Below, piece after piece: positions 8,230 through 16,476 of a DNA stretch of 64,000 nucleotides. Position 1 is the first letter of the stretch, and each line of letters begins with the position of its first letter. The notes beneath the pieces were generated by a model, which searched no databases, was not told the origin of the DNA, and saw nothing but the letters and a program-made list of their open reading frames with translations. The position numbers and the translations under genes are program-made. Origin of the DNA: Microbacterium algeriense (lineage in GTDB: Bacteria; Actinomycetota; Actinomycetes; Actinomycetales; Microbacteriaceae); NCBI RefSeq assembly GCF_008868005.1, contig NZ_WAAO01000003.1, forward strand, positions 710,413-774,412, given 5' to 3'.

Positions 8230-9626
8230 GCGCGTCGGCGGCGGGGTACGTCGTCGCGATCGACAACGGCTCGCAGAGCACGAAGGTCCTGATCGTCGAC
8301 GGCGACGGGACCGTGCACGCGAGCGCCCGTGTCGCGCTGCGGCCGTATTCGTCGCCCGCGCCGGGTCGATGGGAGCATCCGGACGACGACCTGTGGGACT
8401 CGATCGTCGCCGCGACGCGCGCCGCGGTCGCCGACTTCGCGGGGGATCCGGCCGAGATCCGCGGCATCGGCCTGTGCACGATCCGCTTCTGCCGGGCCGT
8501 GCTGCGCGCTGACGGATCGCTCGCCCAGCCGGTCATGAGCTGGATGGACGAGCGTCTGCCGCGCGCGTACGAGCGTGAAACCGACGAGGCGGTGTACGTC
8601 ACAACTTCGTCGGGGTACATCACTCACAAGCTCACCGGAGAGCGCCAGGATGCCGCGGGCAACGTACAGGGCAGCTGGCCTATCGACACTGCACACTGGG
8701 CCTGGAGCATGGATGCCGCCGAGTATGAGCGTGTGGGTCTGGGACGGGAGATGTTGTTCGACCTGGTCGCTCCAGGCGAGGCACTCGGCACTCTCGCCTC
8801 CGAGGTAGCACTGCTGCTCGGTCTGCCCGCGGGAATCCCCGTGATCGCGACGTCGAACGACAAGGCCGTCGAAGCCCTGGGTGCAGGGCTCCAGGACGAG
8901 GGGGACGCATTGTTGTCCCTGGGCACGTACGTCGCGACCATGACGCCAGGGGATCGTCCGCTGCCACCGCATCCAGACGTGTGGACGAACTTCTCGTCAC
9001 AGCCCGGCGGATACCTCTACGAAAGCGCCGGAGTGCGACGCGGCATGTGGACGGTCAGCTGGTTCCGCGACGTCGTATCCGGGTCCATCGAGGCAACGTC
9101 GGAAGATGACCTCAACCGCGGTGCCGACAACGTCCCGGCTGGCGCGGGCGGCCTCGTCGCTGCTCTGGACTGGCTCGCGCCCGCGGATGAGCCGTGGCGG
9201 CGCGGGGCGCTGGTCGGCTTCGACGGCACGCAGGGACGGTTCCACATCTATCGGGCGATCCTCGAGGCGCTCGCGATCGAGACCGAGAGCGCTGACGCCC
9301 GTGCGCGCCGCGCGCTCGGGCGAGACCGTCGTTCCCTCATCGTCACCGGCGGTGGAAGCGAATCGGATCTCATGCTGCGCATCCTGGCTGCCGTATATGG
9401 GGTACCCGTGCGCACACCCCGTGTACGTGACGCAGCTGGTATGGGGGCAGCGATCTGCGCGGCCGTCGGGACGGGGCTGCACCCCACCTGGGCTGACGCC
9501 ATCACTGCCATGGTGGGGACAGGACAAGAAATTCAGCCCGACCTCGAACTCGTCAGCGCGTACGGGGAAGTCCGTCAGACGTACAGACGAGTGATTCCCC
9601 GCGTGCGGACGCTGTTCTCCCCATAA
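8226..9626 (+). CDS. FGGY-family carbohydrate kinase
   Basis: A 466-residue kinase of the glycerokinase/xylulokinase superfamily. Seen: the N-terminal phosphate-1 motif AIDNGSQSTKVLIVD, WMDERLP, the central ATSNDKAVEALGAGL and SLGTYV, and the adenosine-binding TGGGSESDLMLRILAAVYG near the C-terminus with GMGAAICAAVG. It would phosphorylate a sugar, polyol or related alcohol from ATP. GTG 8226 overlaps the FAD oxidase by 4 bp. It is the last gene of the operon. The presence of a kinase argues that at least one intermediate is a phosphorylatable polyol or sugar. Confidence 0.9.
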   Translation: MSASAAGYVVAIDNGSQSTKVLIVDGDGTVHASARVALRPYSSPAPGRWEHPDDDLWDSIVAATRAAVADFAGDPAEIRGIGLCTIRFCRAVLRADGSLAQPVMSWMDERLPRAYERETDEAVYVTTSSGYITHKLTGERQDAAGNVQGSWPIDTAHWAWSMDAAEYERVGLGREMLFDLVAPGEALGTLASEVALLLGLPAGIPVIATSNDKAVEALGAGLQDEGDALLSLGTYVATMTPGDRPLPPHPDVWTNFSSQPGGYLYESAGVRRGMWTVSWFRDVVSGSIEATSEDDLNRGADNVPAGAGGLVAALDWLAPADEPWRRGALVGFDGTQGRFHIYRAILEALAIETESADARARRALGRDRRSLIVTGGGSESDLMLRILAAVYGVPVRTPRVRDAAGMGAAICAAVGTGLHPTWADAITAMVGTGQEIQPDLELVSAYGEVRQTYRRVIPRVRTLFSP

Positions 9627-9660
9627 GCCACTCACGGCAGATGTCCCGCGATACATGCAG

Positions 9661-9695
9661 AAGGGGAGCTCGCCCGAGGTGGAAGAGCTCCCCTT
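9661..9695. terminator. Hairpin between convergent genes
   Basis: Perfect 11-bp inverted repeat AAGGGGAGCTC (9661-9671) and GAGCTCCCCTT (9685-9695) with a 13-nt loop. It sits 34 bp past the kinase stop and 28 bp from the end of the convergent peptide gene. There is no T-tract, so it may end transcription weakly or in both directions. Confidence 0.6.
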
Positions 9696-9722
9696 CGCGG
9701 GGCCGAGGTTCGACGTCCAGGT

Positions 9723-9881
9723 CTACTTGGAGCCGTATCCAACTGGGTTGCCCAGGGAGGGCGTGCGCGGCGTGCATGCACAGTCGGACAGATCCAGCTC
9801 GAGCTGGATGGTGACGGCGAGCGGGGTGCCGTCGCGGGGGTCTTCGATCGTGACGTTCTTCTCGATCAGCTGGTTGGCCAT
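9723..9881 (-). CDS. Small 52-residue Cys-X-Cys peptide next to the arsenic flavin monooxygenase
   Basis: Begins at ATG 9881 behind a clear AAGGAGTACTC ribosome-binding site and ends at TAG 9723. The first two thirds are acidic and hydrophobic (TIEDPRDGTPLAVTIQLELD); the last third, LSDCACTPRTPSLGNPVGYGSK in two pieces, contains the only cysteines, as Cys-Ala-Cys, and is rich in Pro, Gly, Thr and Ser. It lies 61 bp downstream of the flavin monooxygenase on the same strand. It could be a thiol metalloid-binding peptide or a leader/core precursor of a modified peptide (the LELD-like segment recalls FxLD-type precursors). No modification enzyme of the usual RiPP classes is adjacent. I do not recognise the family. 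Confidence 0.65.
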   Translation of the reverse strand: MANQLIEKNVTIEDPRDGTPLAVTIQLELDLSDCACTPRTPSLGNPVGYGSK

Positions 9882-9903
9882 GTGAGTACTCCTTGGGTTG
9901 ATT

Positions 9904-9919
9904 GCGCCCCGCGGGGCGC
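9904..9919. repeat. 16-bp perfect palindrome between monooxygenase and small peptide gene
   Basis: GCGCCCCGCGGGGCGC is fully self-complementary and lies in the 61-bp gap before the peptide gene. As RNA it could form a short hairpin that attenuates or stabilises the downstream transcript. There is no T-tract. Confidence 0.5.
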
Positions 9920-9942
9920 TGGGTGGTGGTTCGAGCGGCCGG

Positions 9943-11247
9943 TCAGCCGACGGCGACGCGGGTGGGCTCGAGCTGGATGACGGGCGCTGCGCAGCAGCTG
10001 CTGCCGGCCCCGTCGAAGTCTCCGGATCCGCCGCAGACGCCGGTGTCGGGAAGGACGAGCTCATTGCGCTCGGCGCCTGCATGGTCGCCCGCGAGGTGGG
10101 CGGCGACGCTGCGAACCTGCTCGAACCCGGTGAGAGCGAGGAAGGTGGGGGCGCGCCCGTAGCTTTTCGCGCCGACGATGAAGAAGTCCGGCTCGGGCTG
10201 GGTGAGGTCGCGGGCCCCGGTGGCGCCGATCGATCCGCAGGAGTGGACGTTCGGATTGATCTCTTCCGCGATCCCGGCGACCGCCTCCAAGGACGCATCC
10301 AGGTCGATGCGCATCTCCGACAGGATGCTCACATCGGGGCGGAATCCGGTCAGCGCGAACACGCGGGACACCCCGTCGACCTCCTTGCCGTTCTCCGCGA
10401 CGATGCGCAGCCCCGCCGCCTCGTCGTGGAACTCGGCGACGCGGAAGCCCGTCACCACCTCGACAACACCGGCTTCGATCACCTTGCGCGCTCGGGTGCC
10501 CAGAGCTGCACGCTCGGGCAGTTCATCGCCCGCTCCACCACCCAAGACGTTGCCCGTCGTACCGCGACGCAGCAGCCACGTCACCCGGGTGCCTGGGGTT
10601 CTGCGCGCCAGCTCGCTCAGCCGGAGGACGGCATGCACTGCGGAGTGCCCGGCACCGATCACGACCAGGTGCTGCCCCGCACACGCGGAGACATCCTCCG
10701 GGATGCGGTACGAGATCCGTGAGGCCGCGACCGCGGCCCGCTCGCCGAGCGCGGGCAGCCCGTCCGCCCCGGCAGGGTTCGGGAGCGTCCATGTGCCGCT
10801 GGCGTCGATGACGGCGCGCGCGGAGATCCGCCCTTCTGCCCCCTGCGTGTCCCGGGTATGCACGATGAACGGCTGCCCCTTACGGCCGCTGTCGACCATC
10901 AGATCCCGGCCCTTGCGGGCGACACCGGTGACGGTCGTCGAGTAGACGACGCGGTCACCGAAGACGCGGGCGAGCGGGTCCAGGTAGCCGGCGACCCATT
11001 CGGCTCCCGTGGGGTAGCCCGAGTGCGGTGCGGTCCACCCGGTCGGCTCCAGCAGACGCCGGGCGGCCGTGTCGGTGAGTTCCGGCCAGCTGGAGAACAG
11101 GCGCACATGCCCCCACTCGGACACCGCAGCAGCTGGCTCATCGCCTCGCTCAACGACCGTCACGGCGATGCCACGCTCCGTCAGGTGGGCGGCCGCAGCA
11201 AGCCCTTGGGGGCCGGCGCCGATGACTACGACGGGAAGCTCGTTCAT
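9943..11247 (-). CDS. Flavin-dependent monooxygenase of the ArsO type
   Basis: A 434-residue class-B-like flavoprotein. The N-terminal FAD motif is VVVIGAGPQGLAAAAHL. The second dinucleotide motif is LVVIGAGHSAVHAVL near the middle, and ALTGFRPD follows. Such proteins are common in actinobacterial arsenic operons as ArsO-like enzymes of incompletely known reaction. The C-terminus bears a Cys tail, CGGSGDF then SSCCAAP, plausibly for metalloid binding. ATG 11247 is preferred because GAGGAG sits 5 nt upstream; GTG 11250 is the alternative. It is divergent from arsR and probably shares its operator. Confidence 0.82.
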   Translation of the reverse strand: MNELPVVVIGAGPQGLAAAAHLTERGIAVTVVERGDEPAAAVSEWGHVRLFSSWPELTDTAARRLLEPTGWTAPHSGYPTGAEWVAGYLDPLARVFGDRVVYSTTVTGVARKGRDLMVDSGRKGQPFIVHTRDTQGAEGRISARAVIDASGTWTLPNPAGADGLPALGERAAVAASRISYRIPEDVSACAGQHLVVIGAGHSAVHAVLRLSELARRTPGTRVTWLLRRGTTGNVLGGGAGDELPERAALGTRARKVIEAGVVEVVTGFRVAEFHDEAAGLRIVAENGKEVDGVSRVFALTGFRPDVSILSEMRIDLDASLEAVAGIAEEINPNVHSCGSIGATGARDLTQPEPDFFIVGAKSYGRAPTFLALTGFEQVRSVAAHLAGDHAGAERNELVLPDTGVCGGSGDFDGAGSSCCAAPVIQLEPTRVAVG

Positions 11248-11330
11248 CACATCTCCTCAAATCGAAAAACTTCAATATGAATAGCCTGCTCCTCCTATCG
11301 AAGTTTGTCAATGCGTGCGATACTGGTGTC
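11248..11330. promoter_or_regulatory. Divergent arsenic promoter region with TTCA-N3-TGAA palindrome
   Basis: This 83-bp, A/T-richer gap separates the monooxygenase from arsR. It contains TTCAATATGAA at 11271-11281 (4-bp arms, 3-bp spacer) and two ATCGAA words at 11261 and 11297. A short A/T-rich palindrome between arsR and its divergent target is the usual arrangement of an ArsR operator. The exact site is inferred. Confidence 0.5.
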
Positions 11331-11675
11331 ATGAGTCTTCCTGCCACCCTCGACACCTCGACGTCCTGCTGCGCCCCTCGGGTGACAGCAGCGATCACGG
11401 TCGAGGACGCGGAGCGCGTCGCACGGGTGTTCAAAGCGCTCGGGGATCCGACACGGGTGCGCCTGTTGTCGCTGATTGCCGCCGGTGACGGTGGGGAGGC
11501 GTGCATCTGCGACCTCACCGCGCCGGTCGGACTGTCGCAGGGCACGGTGTCGCACCACATGAAGTTGCTCGCCGACGCGGGGCTTGTCACCCGCGAGCAG
11601 CGAGGGAAGTGGGCATACTTCGCGATCACCGACGGGGCGCTGGACGCCGCCGCGGACACCCTGCGTTCGGTGTGA
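11331..11675 (+). CDS. arsR: ArsR-family arsenite-responsive repressor
   Basis: A 114-residue winged-helix repressor. The core reads FKALGDPTRVRLLSLIA, then recognition helix LSQGTVSHHMKLLADAGL, then wing REQRGKWAYF. Two sets of possible As(III) ligands are visible: an N-terminal Cys13-Cys14 pair and Cys58/Cys60 in ACICDL. The Cys-Cys plus later Cys layout matches the Corynebacterium-type ArsR site, and the CxC at the helix matches the classical site. ATG 11331 is chosen over an upstream in-frame ATG because the latter would run through the operator. It overlaps the MFS gene by GTGA. Confidence 0.9.
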   Translation: MSLPATLDTSTSCCAPRVTAAITVEDAERVARVFKALGDPTRVRLLSLIAAGDGGEACICDLTAPVGLSQGTVSHHMKLLADAGLVTREQRGKWAYFAITDGALDAAADTLRSV

Positions 11676-12844
11676 CGGCCCGGGCCCCGGGCTCCCGGTT
11701 CGGGGGGCGGCTTGTCGCGCTGTCGCTGGGGCAGGTCATCAGCTGGGGGGTTCTGTTCTATGCGTTGATCGTCGCCTCGCCCGCGATCGCGGACGCGACA
11801 GGGTGGCCCGTGGCGCTGGTGACGTTGTCGTTCTCGGGTGGACTCGCTGCGTCGGCGATCGCGGGCGTCGTTGTCGGGCGCTGGCTCGACGAGCGTGGGC
11901 CTCGGATGATCATGACCGTGGGAAGCATTGTCGGTGCGGGTGGGCTGGTCATCGTCGCGGCCGCGCCGAATCTTGTCGTGTTCACGGCGGGGTGGATCGT
12001 GGCGGGGACCGCGCAGGCCGCGGTGTTGTACCAGGCCGCGTTCACGGTGATCGCTCGCCGGTATGGAGACCGCCGCCGGGGTGCGATGACGATCCTCACC
12101 CTCGCGGGAGGATTGGCGTCGACCGTCTTCGCTCCTATCGTCGCCGTGTTGCTGACGGTGATGGATTGGCGGTCGGTGTTTCTTGTCCTCGCCGTCGTCC
12201 TCGTGGTGACGACCACACCGCTGCACTGGTTCTTTCTCGAGTCGTCCTGGCCGCCCGTCGTCCATGATGCGTCGGCCGATCACCATACGGTGGCGAGCGT
12301 GGTGCGCACGCGGCGCTTCTGGATGCTTGAGGCGTCGATGCTCACCTTGGCGGCGGCGCTGTTCAGCGTCACACTCGCGATCATTCCTCTGTTCACTGAG
12401 AAGGGGATGACGTACGAGGTCGCCGCTTGGGCGCTGGGGCTGCTCGGCGCCGGCCAGGTGATCGGCCGACTGCTGTATGTCGCCATCCCACACGCCGCCG
12501 CACCCTGGGTGGCGTTGGCGGCGACGGCGGGGCTGAGCGTCATCGGGCTTGCTCTGCTCGCGATCGTGCCTGGGCCGCCGTGGCTGCTCATCAGTATCGG
12601 CGTGGGGGTCGGAGCCGTGCGCGGTGCACAGACGCTCGTGCAGGGCTCTGCCGTCGCTGACCGGTGGGGCACGCGGAACTACGGCTCGATCAATGGTGTC
12701 TTCGCCGCACCGATCACGGCGATCGGTGCGGTCGGTCCCGCACTCGGCCCGCTCATCGCGGTGGCGACGGGGTCGTACTCCGCCATGGCATGGGTTGCTG
12801 TCGGGTTCGCCGGGCTTTCACTCATTTTCGCCCGCTTCACCTGA
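11672..12844 (+). CDS. MFS efflux transporter co-transcribed with arsR
   Basis: A 390-residue major-facilitator protein with about twelve hydrophobic segments. The cytoplasmic motif GRWLDERGPRMIM resembles MFS motif A between helices 2 and 3. It starts at GTG 11672 inside the arsR stop, so it is translationally coupled to the arsenite sensor. This suggests export of an arsenical, perhaps a product of the neighbouring monooxygenase. It is not recognisably ArsB or Acr3, and ArsJ (which pairs with a GAPDH) is unlikely because no GAPDH is adjacent. Its 3' end overlaps the convergent flavoprotein gene by 27 bp. Confidence 0.8.
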   Translation: MTARAPGSRFGGRLVALSLGQVISWGVLFYALIVASPAIADATGWPVALVTLSFSGGLAASAIAGVVVGRWLDERGPRMIMTVGSIVGAGGLVIVAAAPNLVVFTAGWIVAGTAQAAVLYQAAFTVIARRYGDRRRGAMTILTLAGGLASTVFAPIVAVLLTVMDWRSVFLVLAVVLVVTTTPLHWFFLESSWPPVVHDASADHHTVASVVRTRRFWMLEASMLTLAAALFSVTLAIIPLFTEKGMTYEVAAWALGLLGAGQVIGRLLYVAIPHAAAPWVALAATAGLSVIGLALLAIVPGPPWLLISIGVGVGAVRGAQTLVQGSAVADRWGTRNYGSINGVFAAPITAIGAVGPALGPLIAVATGSYSAMAWVAVGFAGLSLIFARFT

Positions 12845-14287
12845 TCTCGCCGCCCGGTCAATGCCGCCCGCCTCCGAGCTGCGAGACGCACCGGCGTGGA
12901 CAGGGGTCGTTGATCCCGCTGCGCGGGTTGACGTGCTCCACGCTTGGGTAGCGATCTGCACCGCATCCCAGGGGGAGCCGAGCGGCGGGGTATAGGACAG
13001 GTCGAGGTCGCTGATCGCGTCTACGGACATGCTGTGGTGCAGTGCTGTCGCGAACGTATCGACGCGCTTGGATATCTCGGCGCTGCGCGATCCGAGCAGT
13101 TGCGCGCCGAGGAGACGCCCCGATTCGAAGTCTCCGGTCACGCGGATGTGGATGGGGGTGGCACCGGGGTAGTAGCGCTTGTGGTCGTCGGCAGTGACGG
13201 TGTGGCTGTGCGGTCGATGCCCCGCGGTTTCGGCTTCGTGATCTCGAAGGCCCGTGCGGGCAGCCACCAGGTCGAACACCTTCACGACCTGGGTTCCCAG
13301 GCTGCCGTGGAATCGCGCATCGGCGCCGACCGCGTTCGCGCCCGCGACTCGCCCTTGTTTGTGCGCGGTCGTGCCGAGCGGAAGATACGTGTCGCCGAGA
13401 AGGCGATGACGGGTGATCACACCGTCCCCGCCCGCCCAGATCTGCGGGATCCCTGTCTGCATCCGTTCGTCCACGATGACGGCGCCGCCGGCTCCGGTTC
13501 GTGCCCCGATTCCGGTGAGGAGCTCCACATTGGGGCGCACACCCACCACGACGAGGACCAGCTCGGCGCGACGCACGAACGGGGCACCGTCGCGGGTGCC
13601 CTGGACCGCGAGGAGCCCGCTGTCGCGGCCGATATCGTGCACCTGCATGCCCGTTTCCACCGTGACGCCGTTGCGGTCGAGCTCGTCGCGCACGAGCGCT
13701 CCGAGTTCCGTGTCGAGGGTGGAGAGCACCTGGGGTCCGCGTTGCAGCTGCGTGACCTGGAGCCCGCGGATGGTGAGCGCTTCGGCCATCTCGAGGCCGA
13801 CGTACCCCGCGCCGATGATGATTGCCGTCGACGGTTGATGCTCATCGAGGTAGTTCTCAAGAGCGAAGGTGTCACCCATCGTGTGGAGCGTATGCACCCC
13901 GTCCGCAGGCCCGAGCCGGTCGGTCCCGTGGATACCCGCCGTCGAGGCGGATGCGCCCGTCCCGACGACGAGCGCATCGTAAGGAATGGCGGACTCCGCT
14001 CCACCGTTGTTCCGCACGGTGAGTGTGCGGGCATTGACGCTGATGCCCGTCGCGAGCGTGTTGGTGCGCACCTGGAGACCGGCCGCTTCCAGATCGGCAA
14101 GCGTGCGATGTGCGAGCGACTGCCACGGTTGCACCTCCCGCGAGAAGTAGTAAGGGATGCCACAGATCGAGAAGTTCGGGTATGCATCGGCAACGACGAC
14201 CGTCACATCAGCGGATTCGTCCACCTCTCGGGCACGGAGCGCCGCGGAGATTCCTGCGTCACTTCCCCCGATCACGACCAGGTGCAT
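12818..14287 (-). CDS. CoA-disulfide-reductase/NADH-oxidase-like flavoprotein
   Basis: A 489-residue pyridine-nucleotide disulfide oxidoreductase. Seen: N-terminal FAD motif VVIGGSDAGISAALRAR, the single redox Cys42 in SICGIPYYF (hallmark of the CoA-disulfide reductase/NADH oxidase group), NAD motif IIIGAGYVGLEMAEAL and FAD motif IWAGGDGV. The family reduces low-molecular-weight disulfides or persulfides. In an arsenic island it may regenerate thiols used by arsenate reductase (inference). The last 40 residues are a low-complexity Ser/Ala/Gly tail that overlaps the convergent MFS gene. It is divergent from pstS and shares its control region. Confidence 0.85.
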   Translation of the reverse strand: MHLVVIGGSDAGISAALRAREVDESADVTVVVADAYPNFSICGIPYYFSREVQPWQSLAHRTLADLEAAGLQVRTNTLATGISVNARTLTVRNNGGAESAIPYDALVVGTGASASTAGIHGTDRLGPADGVHTLHTMGDTFALENYLDEHQPSTAIIIGAGYVGLEMAEALTIRGLQVTQLQRGPQVLSTLDTELGALVRDELDRNGVTVETGMQVHDIGRDSGLLAVQGTRDGAPFVRRAELVLVVVGVRPNVELLTGIGARTGAGGAVIVDERMQTGIPQIWAGGDGVITRHRLLGDTYLPLGTTAHKQGRVAGANAVGADARFHGSLGTQVVKVFDLVAARTGLRDHEAETAGHRPHSHTVTADDHKRYYPGATPIHIRVTGDFESGRLLGAQLLGSRSAEISKRVDTFATALHHSMSVDAISDLDLSYTPPLGSPWDAVQIATQAWSTSTRAAGSTTPVHAGASRSSEAGGIDRAARSGEAGENE

Positions 14288-14422
14288 GTGAGTCCTTTCT
14301 GTCGAGACCTCGCCGCCTGCGAAGCCTCACTGACGCGCGCGACGTCCGCGCACCTGATCATCGCGTCGATCACGGCACGATCCGACACCCGGGCGGGAAG
14401 ATCAACGAACCCTTTCGCCCCC

Positions 14423-14444
14423 GTTCACCCCGCGTTCATATAGA
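14423..14444 (+). promoter_or_regulatory. Candidate PHO box upstream of pstS
   Basis: Two adjacent 11-bp direct repeats, GTTCACCCCGC (14423-14433) and GTTCATATAGA (14434-14444), fit the actinobacterial PhoP-binding layout of GTTCA-starting 11-mers. The site lies about 100 bp before the pstS start. The second repeat is a poorer match after the GTTCA core. Confidence 0.55.
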
Positions 14445-14482
14445 TAGCCTTCTATAACTACGTCGGATAGACAAGCATCTAT
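14440..14482. promoter_or_regulatory. Two ATAGA-N6-TCTAT palindromes in tandem
   Basis: ATAGA-tagcct-TCTAT at 14440-14455 and ATAGA-caagca-TCTAT at 14467-14482 have identical arms and identical 6-nt spacing, with centres 27 bp apart. The spacers differ in sequence, so selection on the arms is likely. They sit between the divergent flavoprotein and pstS. The best guess is an operator pair for one of the island's ArsR proteins or the pst-linked winged-helix regulator. Confidence 0.65.
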
Positions 14483-14539
14483 GTGAAGCGGCGATTTGAC
14501 TGCTTCATCCCTCGAATACCTGAGATGAAGGAAGCACAC

Positions 14540-15505
14540 GTGCGAAAGTCCACAGCAAAGATCTTCGCGTCCACCGCATTGGTCGTGATCGGGGCACTAG
14601 CCCTGAGCGGGTGCGGCGGGCAGTCCTCTGGTGGCGACACCTCTGGATCCGGCGCGAGCGGAGGCGGACTGACCGGTTCGGTGAACACCGACGGTTCATC
14701 GACCGTCGCCCCGCTGACTGAGGCCGCCGCCGATCTGTTCCGCGACGAGGAGAGCGGCGTGAACGTCTCGGTCGCGACGTCGGGAACCGGTGGTGGCTTC
14801 AAGACGTTCTGCGCCGGTGAAACGGATGTGTCCAACGCGTCACGTCCGATCAAGGACGAGGAGGCCGCCGAGTGCGAGGCCGCTGGCATCGAGTACACCG
14901 AGATCATCGCCGCCAACGATGGCCTGTCGGTCATCGTGAACCCGGAGAATGACTGGGCGGAGGACTTGACCGTCGAGCAGCTCAACCTGATCTGGGGTCC
15001 CGAAGCGGAAGGCGAGATCACGAACTGGAATCAGGTCGATTCCAGTTTCCCCGACCAGGCCATCACGCTCTTCGGCGCCGGCACCGACTCAGGAACGTTC
15101 GACTATTTCACCGAGGCGATCAACGGCGAGGACGGTGCGATCCGCACCGACTACAGCCCCTCCGAAGATGACAACATCACCATCCAGGGTGTCGCCGGAG
15201 ACGTCGGCGCAATCGGGTTCCTCGGTCTCAGCTACGTTGAGGAGAACGAAGGCGTCATCAAGGCAGTCGCCGTCGACGGCGTCCTGCCGAGCACCGAGAC
15301 CGTGCAGGACGGCACCTACACGCCGCTGGGTCGCCCCCTGTTCATCTACGTCAACAACGCTTCGTACGTCGACAAGGAGCAGGTGAAGTCGTTCATCGAC
15401 TTCTACGTCGCCAACTCCGCGGAGATCGCTGAGCGTGCACTGTTCGTGCCGCTGACCGAGGAGCAGGTCACCATCGCCACCGACGAGCTCGCCTCGCTCG
15501 GCTGA
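14540..15505 (+). CDS. pstS: Phosphate ABC transporter substrate-binding lipoprotein PstS
   Basis: A 321-residue lipoprotein receptor for phosphate, possibly selected for discrimination against arsenate. The signal peptide ends in lipobox LALSGC. Phosphate-site segments are visible: [25 protein letters not shown] and [15 protein letters not shown] 14540 is preferred because AAGGAAG lies 5 nt upstream. Starts at 14483 and 14525 are possible, but the first would abut the palindromic operators. It is the first gene of pstSCAB plus regulator. Placement beside arsenate-handling genes suggests a high-affinity importer induced under arsenic stress. Confidence 0.92.
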   Translation: MRKSTAKIFASTALVVIGALALSGCGGQSSGGDTSGSGASGGGLTGSVNTDGSSTVAPLTEAAADLFRDEESGVNVSVATSGTGGGFKTFCAGETDVSNASRPIKDEEAAECEAAGIEYTEIIAANDGLSVIVNPENDWAEDLTVEQLNLIWGPEAEGEITNWNQVDSSFPDQAITLFGAGTDSGTFDYFTEAINGEDGAIRTDYSPSEDDNITIQGVAGDVGAIGFLGLSYVEENEGVIKAVAVDGVLPSTETVQDGTYTPLGRPLFIYVNNASYVDKEQVKSFIDFYVANSAEIAERALFVPLTEEQVTIATDELASLG

Positions 15506-15519
15506 GCACCGCACTCTCC

Positions 15520-16476
15520 ATGACCGCCATCATTGAACGGCGTGGGGGTCCGGCTTCCGGCCGGGCCCCTGCCCCCGCCAGCAGCTTCGCCGGCCGCCGC
15601 CGCCCCGGCGAGTTCCTCATCAAGCTCGCCCTGCGCCTGGCTGCAGCCGTCACCGTCGTGACGACGGTAGGGATCCTCATCGCGCTGCTTATCCCGTCGC
15701 TGAGCTTCTTCGCCGAGGTCCCGGTCCTGGAGTTCCTGTTCGGCACCCGGTGGGCGCCGCGCTTCGCCGACGCATCGTTCGGCGTGCTGCCCCTGGTCAC
15801 CGCGACGTTGTGGACCACGCTCATCGCGCTGCTCGTGGCGGTGCCGTTCGGGCTCGGGGCTGCAACGCTGCTCGCCGAGTACGCCCGCCCCCGCGTCCGC
15901 AAGGTCCTCAAGCCCTTGCTCGAGATCCTCGCTGGCATCCCCACGGTCGTCTACGGATTCTTCGCCCTGCAGTTCGTGCAAGGCACCGTCCTGCGGGACT
16001 GGCTCCACCTTCCGACCGGGGCGTTCAGTGTCCTCGCGGCGGGCCTCGTTATGGGTGTGATGATCATCCCGACGATCGCGTCGATCGCAGAAGACGCCAT
16101 GTCCGCTGTCCCGCAGGCGCTCCGCCAGGGCAGCGCCGCGCTCGGAGCGAACCGGATGCAGACCACCCTCCGTGTCGTGTTCCCCGCCGCCCTGTCCGGG
16201 ATCGTCGCGGCCGTCGTGCTGGGCATCTCCCGAGCGGTCGGCGAAACCATGATCGTCGCCATCGCCGCCGGCAACCAAGCACAGCTCGTCACCAACCCGC
16301 TCGATCAGGGGCAGACGATGACGGGATTCATCGCCAACGCCGCCCTCGGCGACTCCCGTGTCGGGAGCCTCGAATACAACACGTTGTTCGCGGTCGGGCT
16401 GCTGCTGTTCCTCATCACCCTGCTGATCAACTTCATCAGCATCCGATTCGTCCGCCGCTTCCGGGAGGCCTACTGA
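15520..16476 (+). CDS. pstC: Phosphate ABC transporter permease PstC
   Basis: A 318-residue inner-membrane permease. Seen: FGTRWAPRFADASFGVLPLVTAT split across the start of the transmembrane domain, GIPTVVYGFFAL, and the EAA-type loop ALRQGSAALGANRMQT with ISRAVGETMIVAIAAG, all standard for PstC. ATG 15520 is 14 bp after pstS. Its stop overlaps pstA by TGATG. Confidence 0.93.
   Translation: MTAIIERRGGPASGRAPAPASSFAGRRRPGEFLIKLALRLAAAVTVVTTVGILIALLIPSLSFFAEVPVLEFLFGTRWAPRFADASFGVLPLVTATLWTTLIALLVAVPFGLGAATLLAEYARPRVRKVLKPLLEILAGIPTVVYGFFALQFVQGTVLRDWLHLPTGAFSVLAAGLVMGVMIIPTIASIAEDAMSAVPQALRQGSAALGANRMQTTLRVVFPAALSGIVAAVVLGISRAVGETMIVAIAAGNQAQLVTNPLDQGQTMTGFIANAALGDSRVGSLEYNTLFAVGLLLFLITLLINFISIRFVRRFREAY

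Noticed and set aside
9723..10298. A 191-residue frame ending in the small peptide
   Set aside because: The upstream part is Ser/Pro/Arg-rich shadow of the monooxygenase; the ribosome-binding site supports ATG 9881.
14483..14539. GTG 14483 as the pstS start
   Set aside because: It has no ribosome-binding site, directly abuts the second palindrome, and puts a polar, non-signal segment before the lipoprotein signal.
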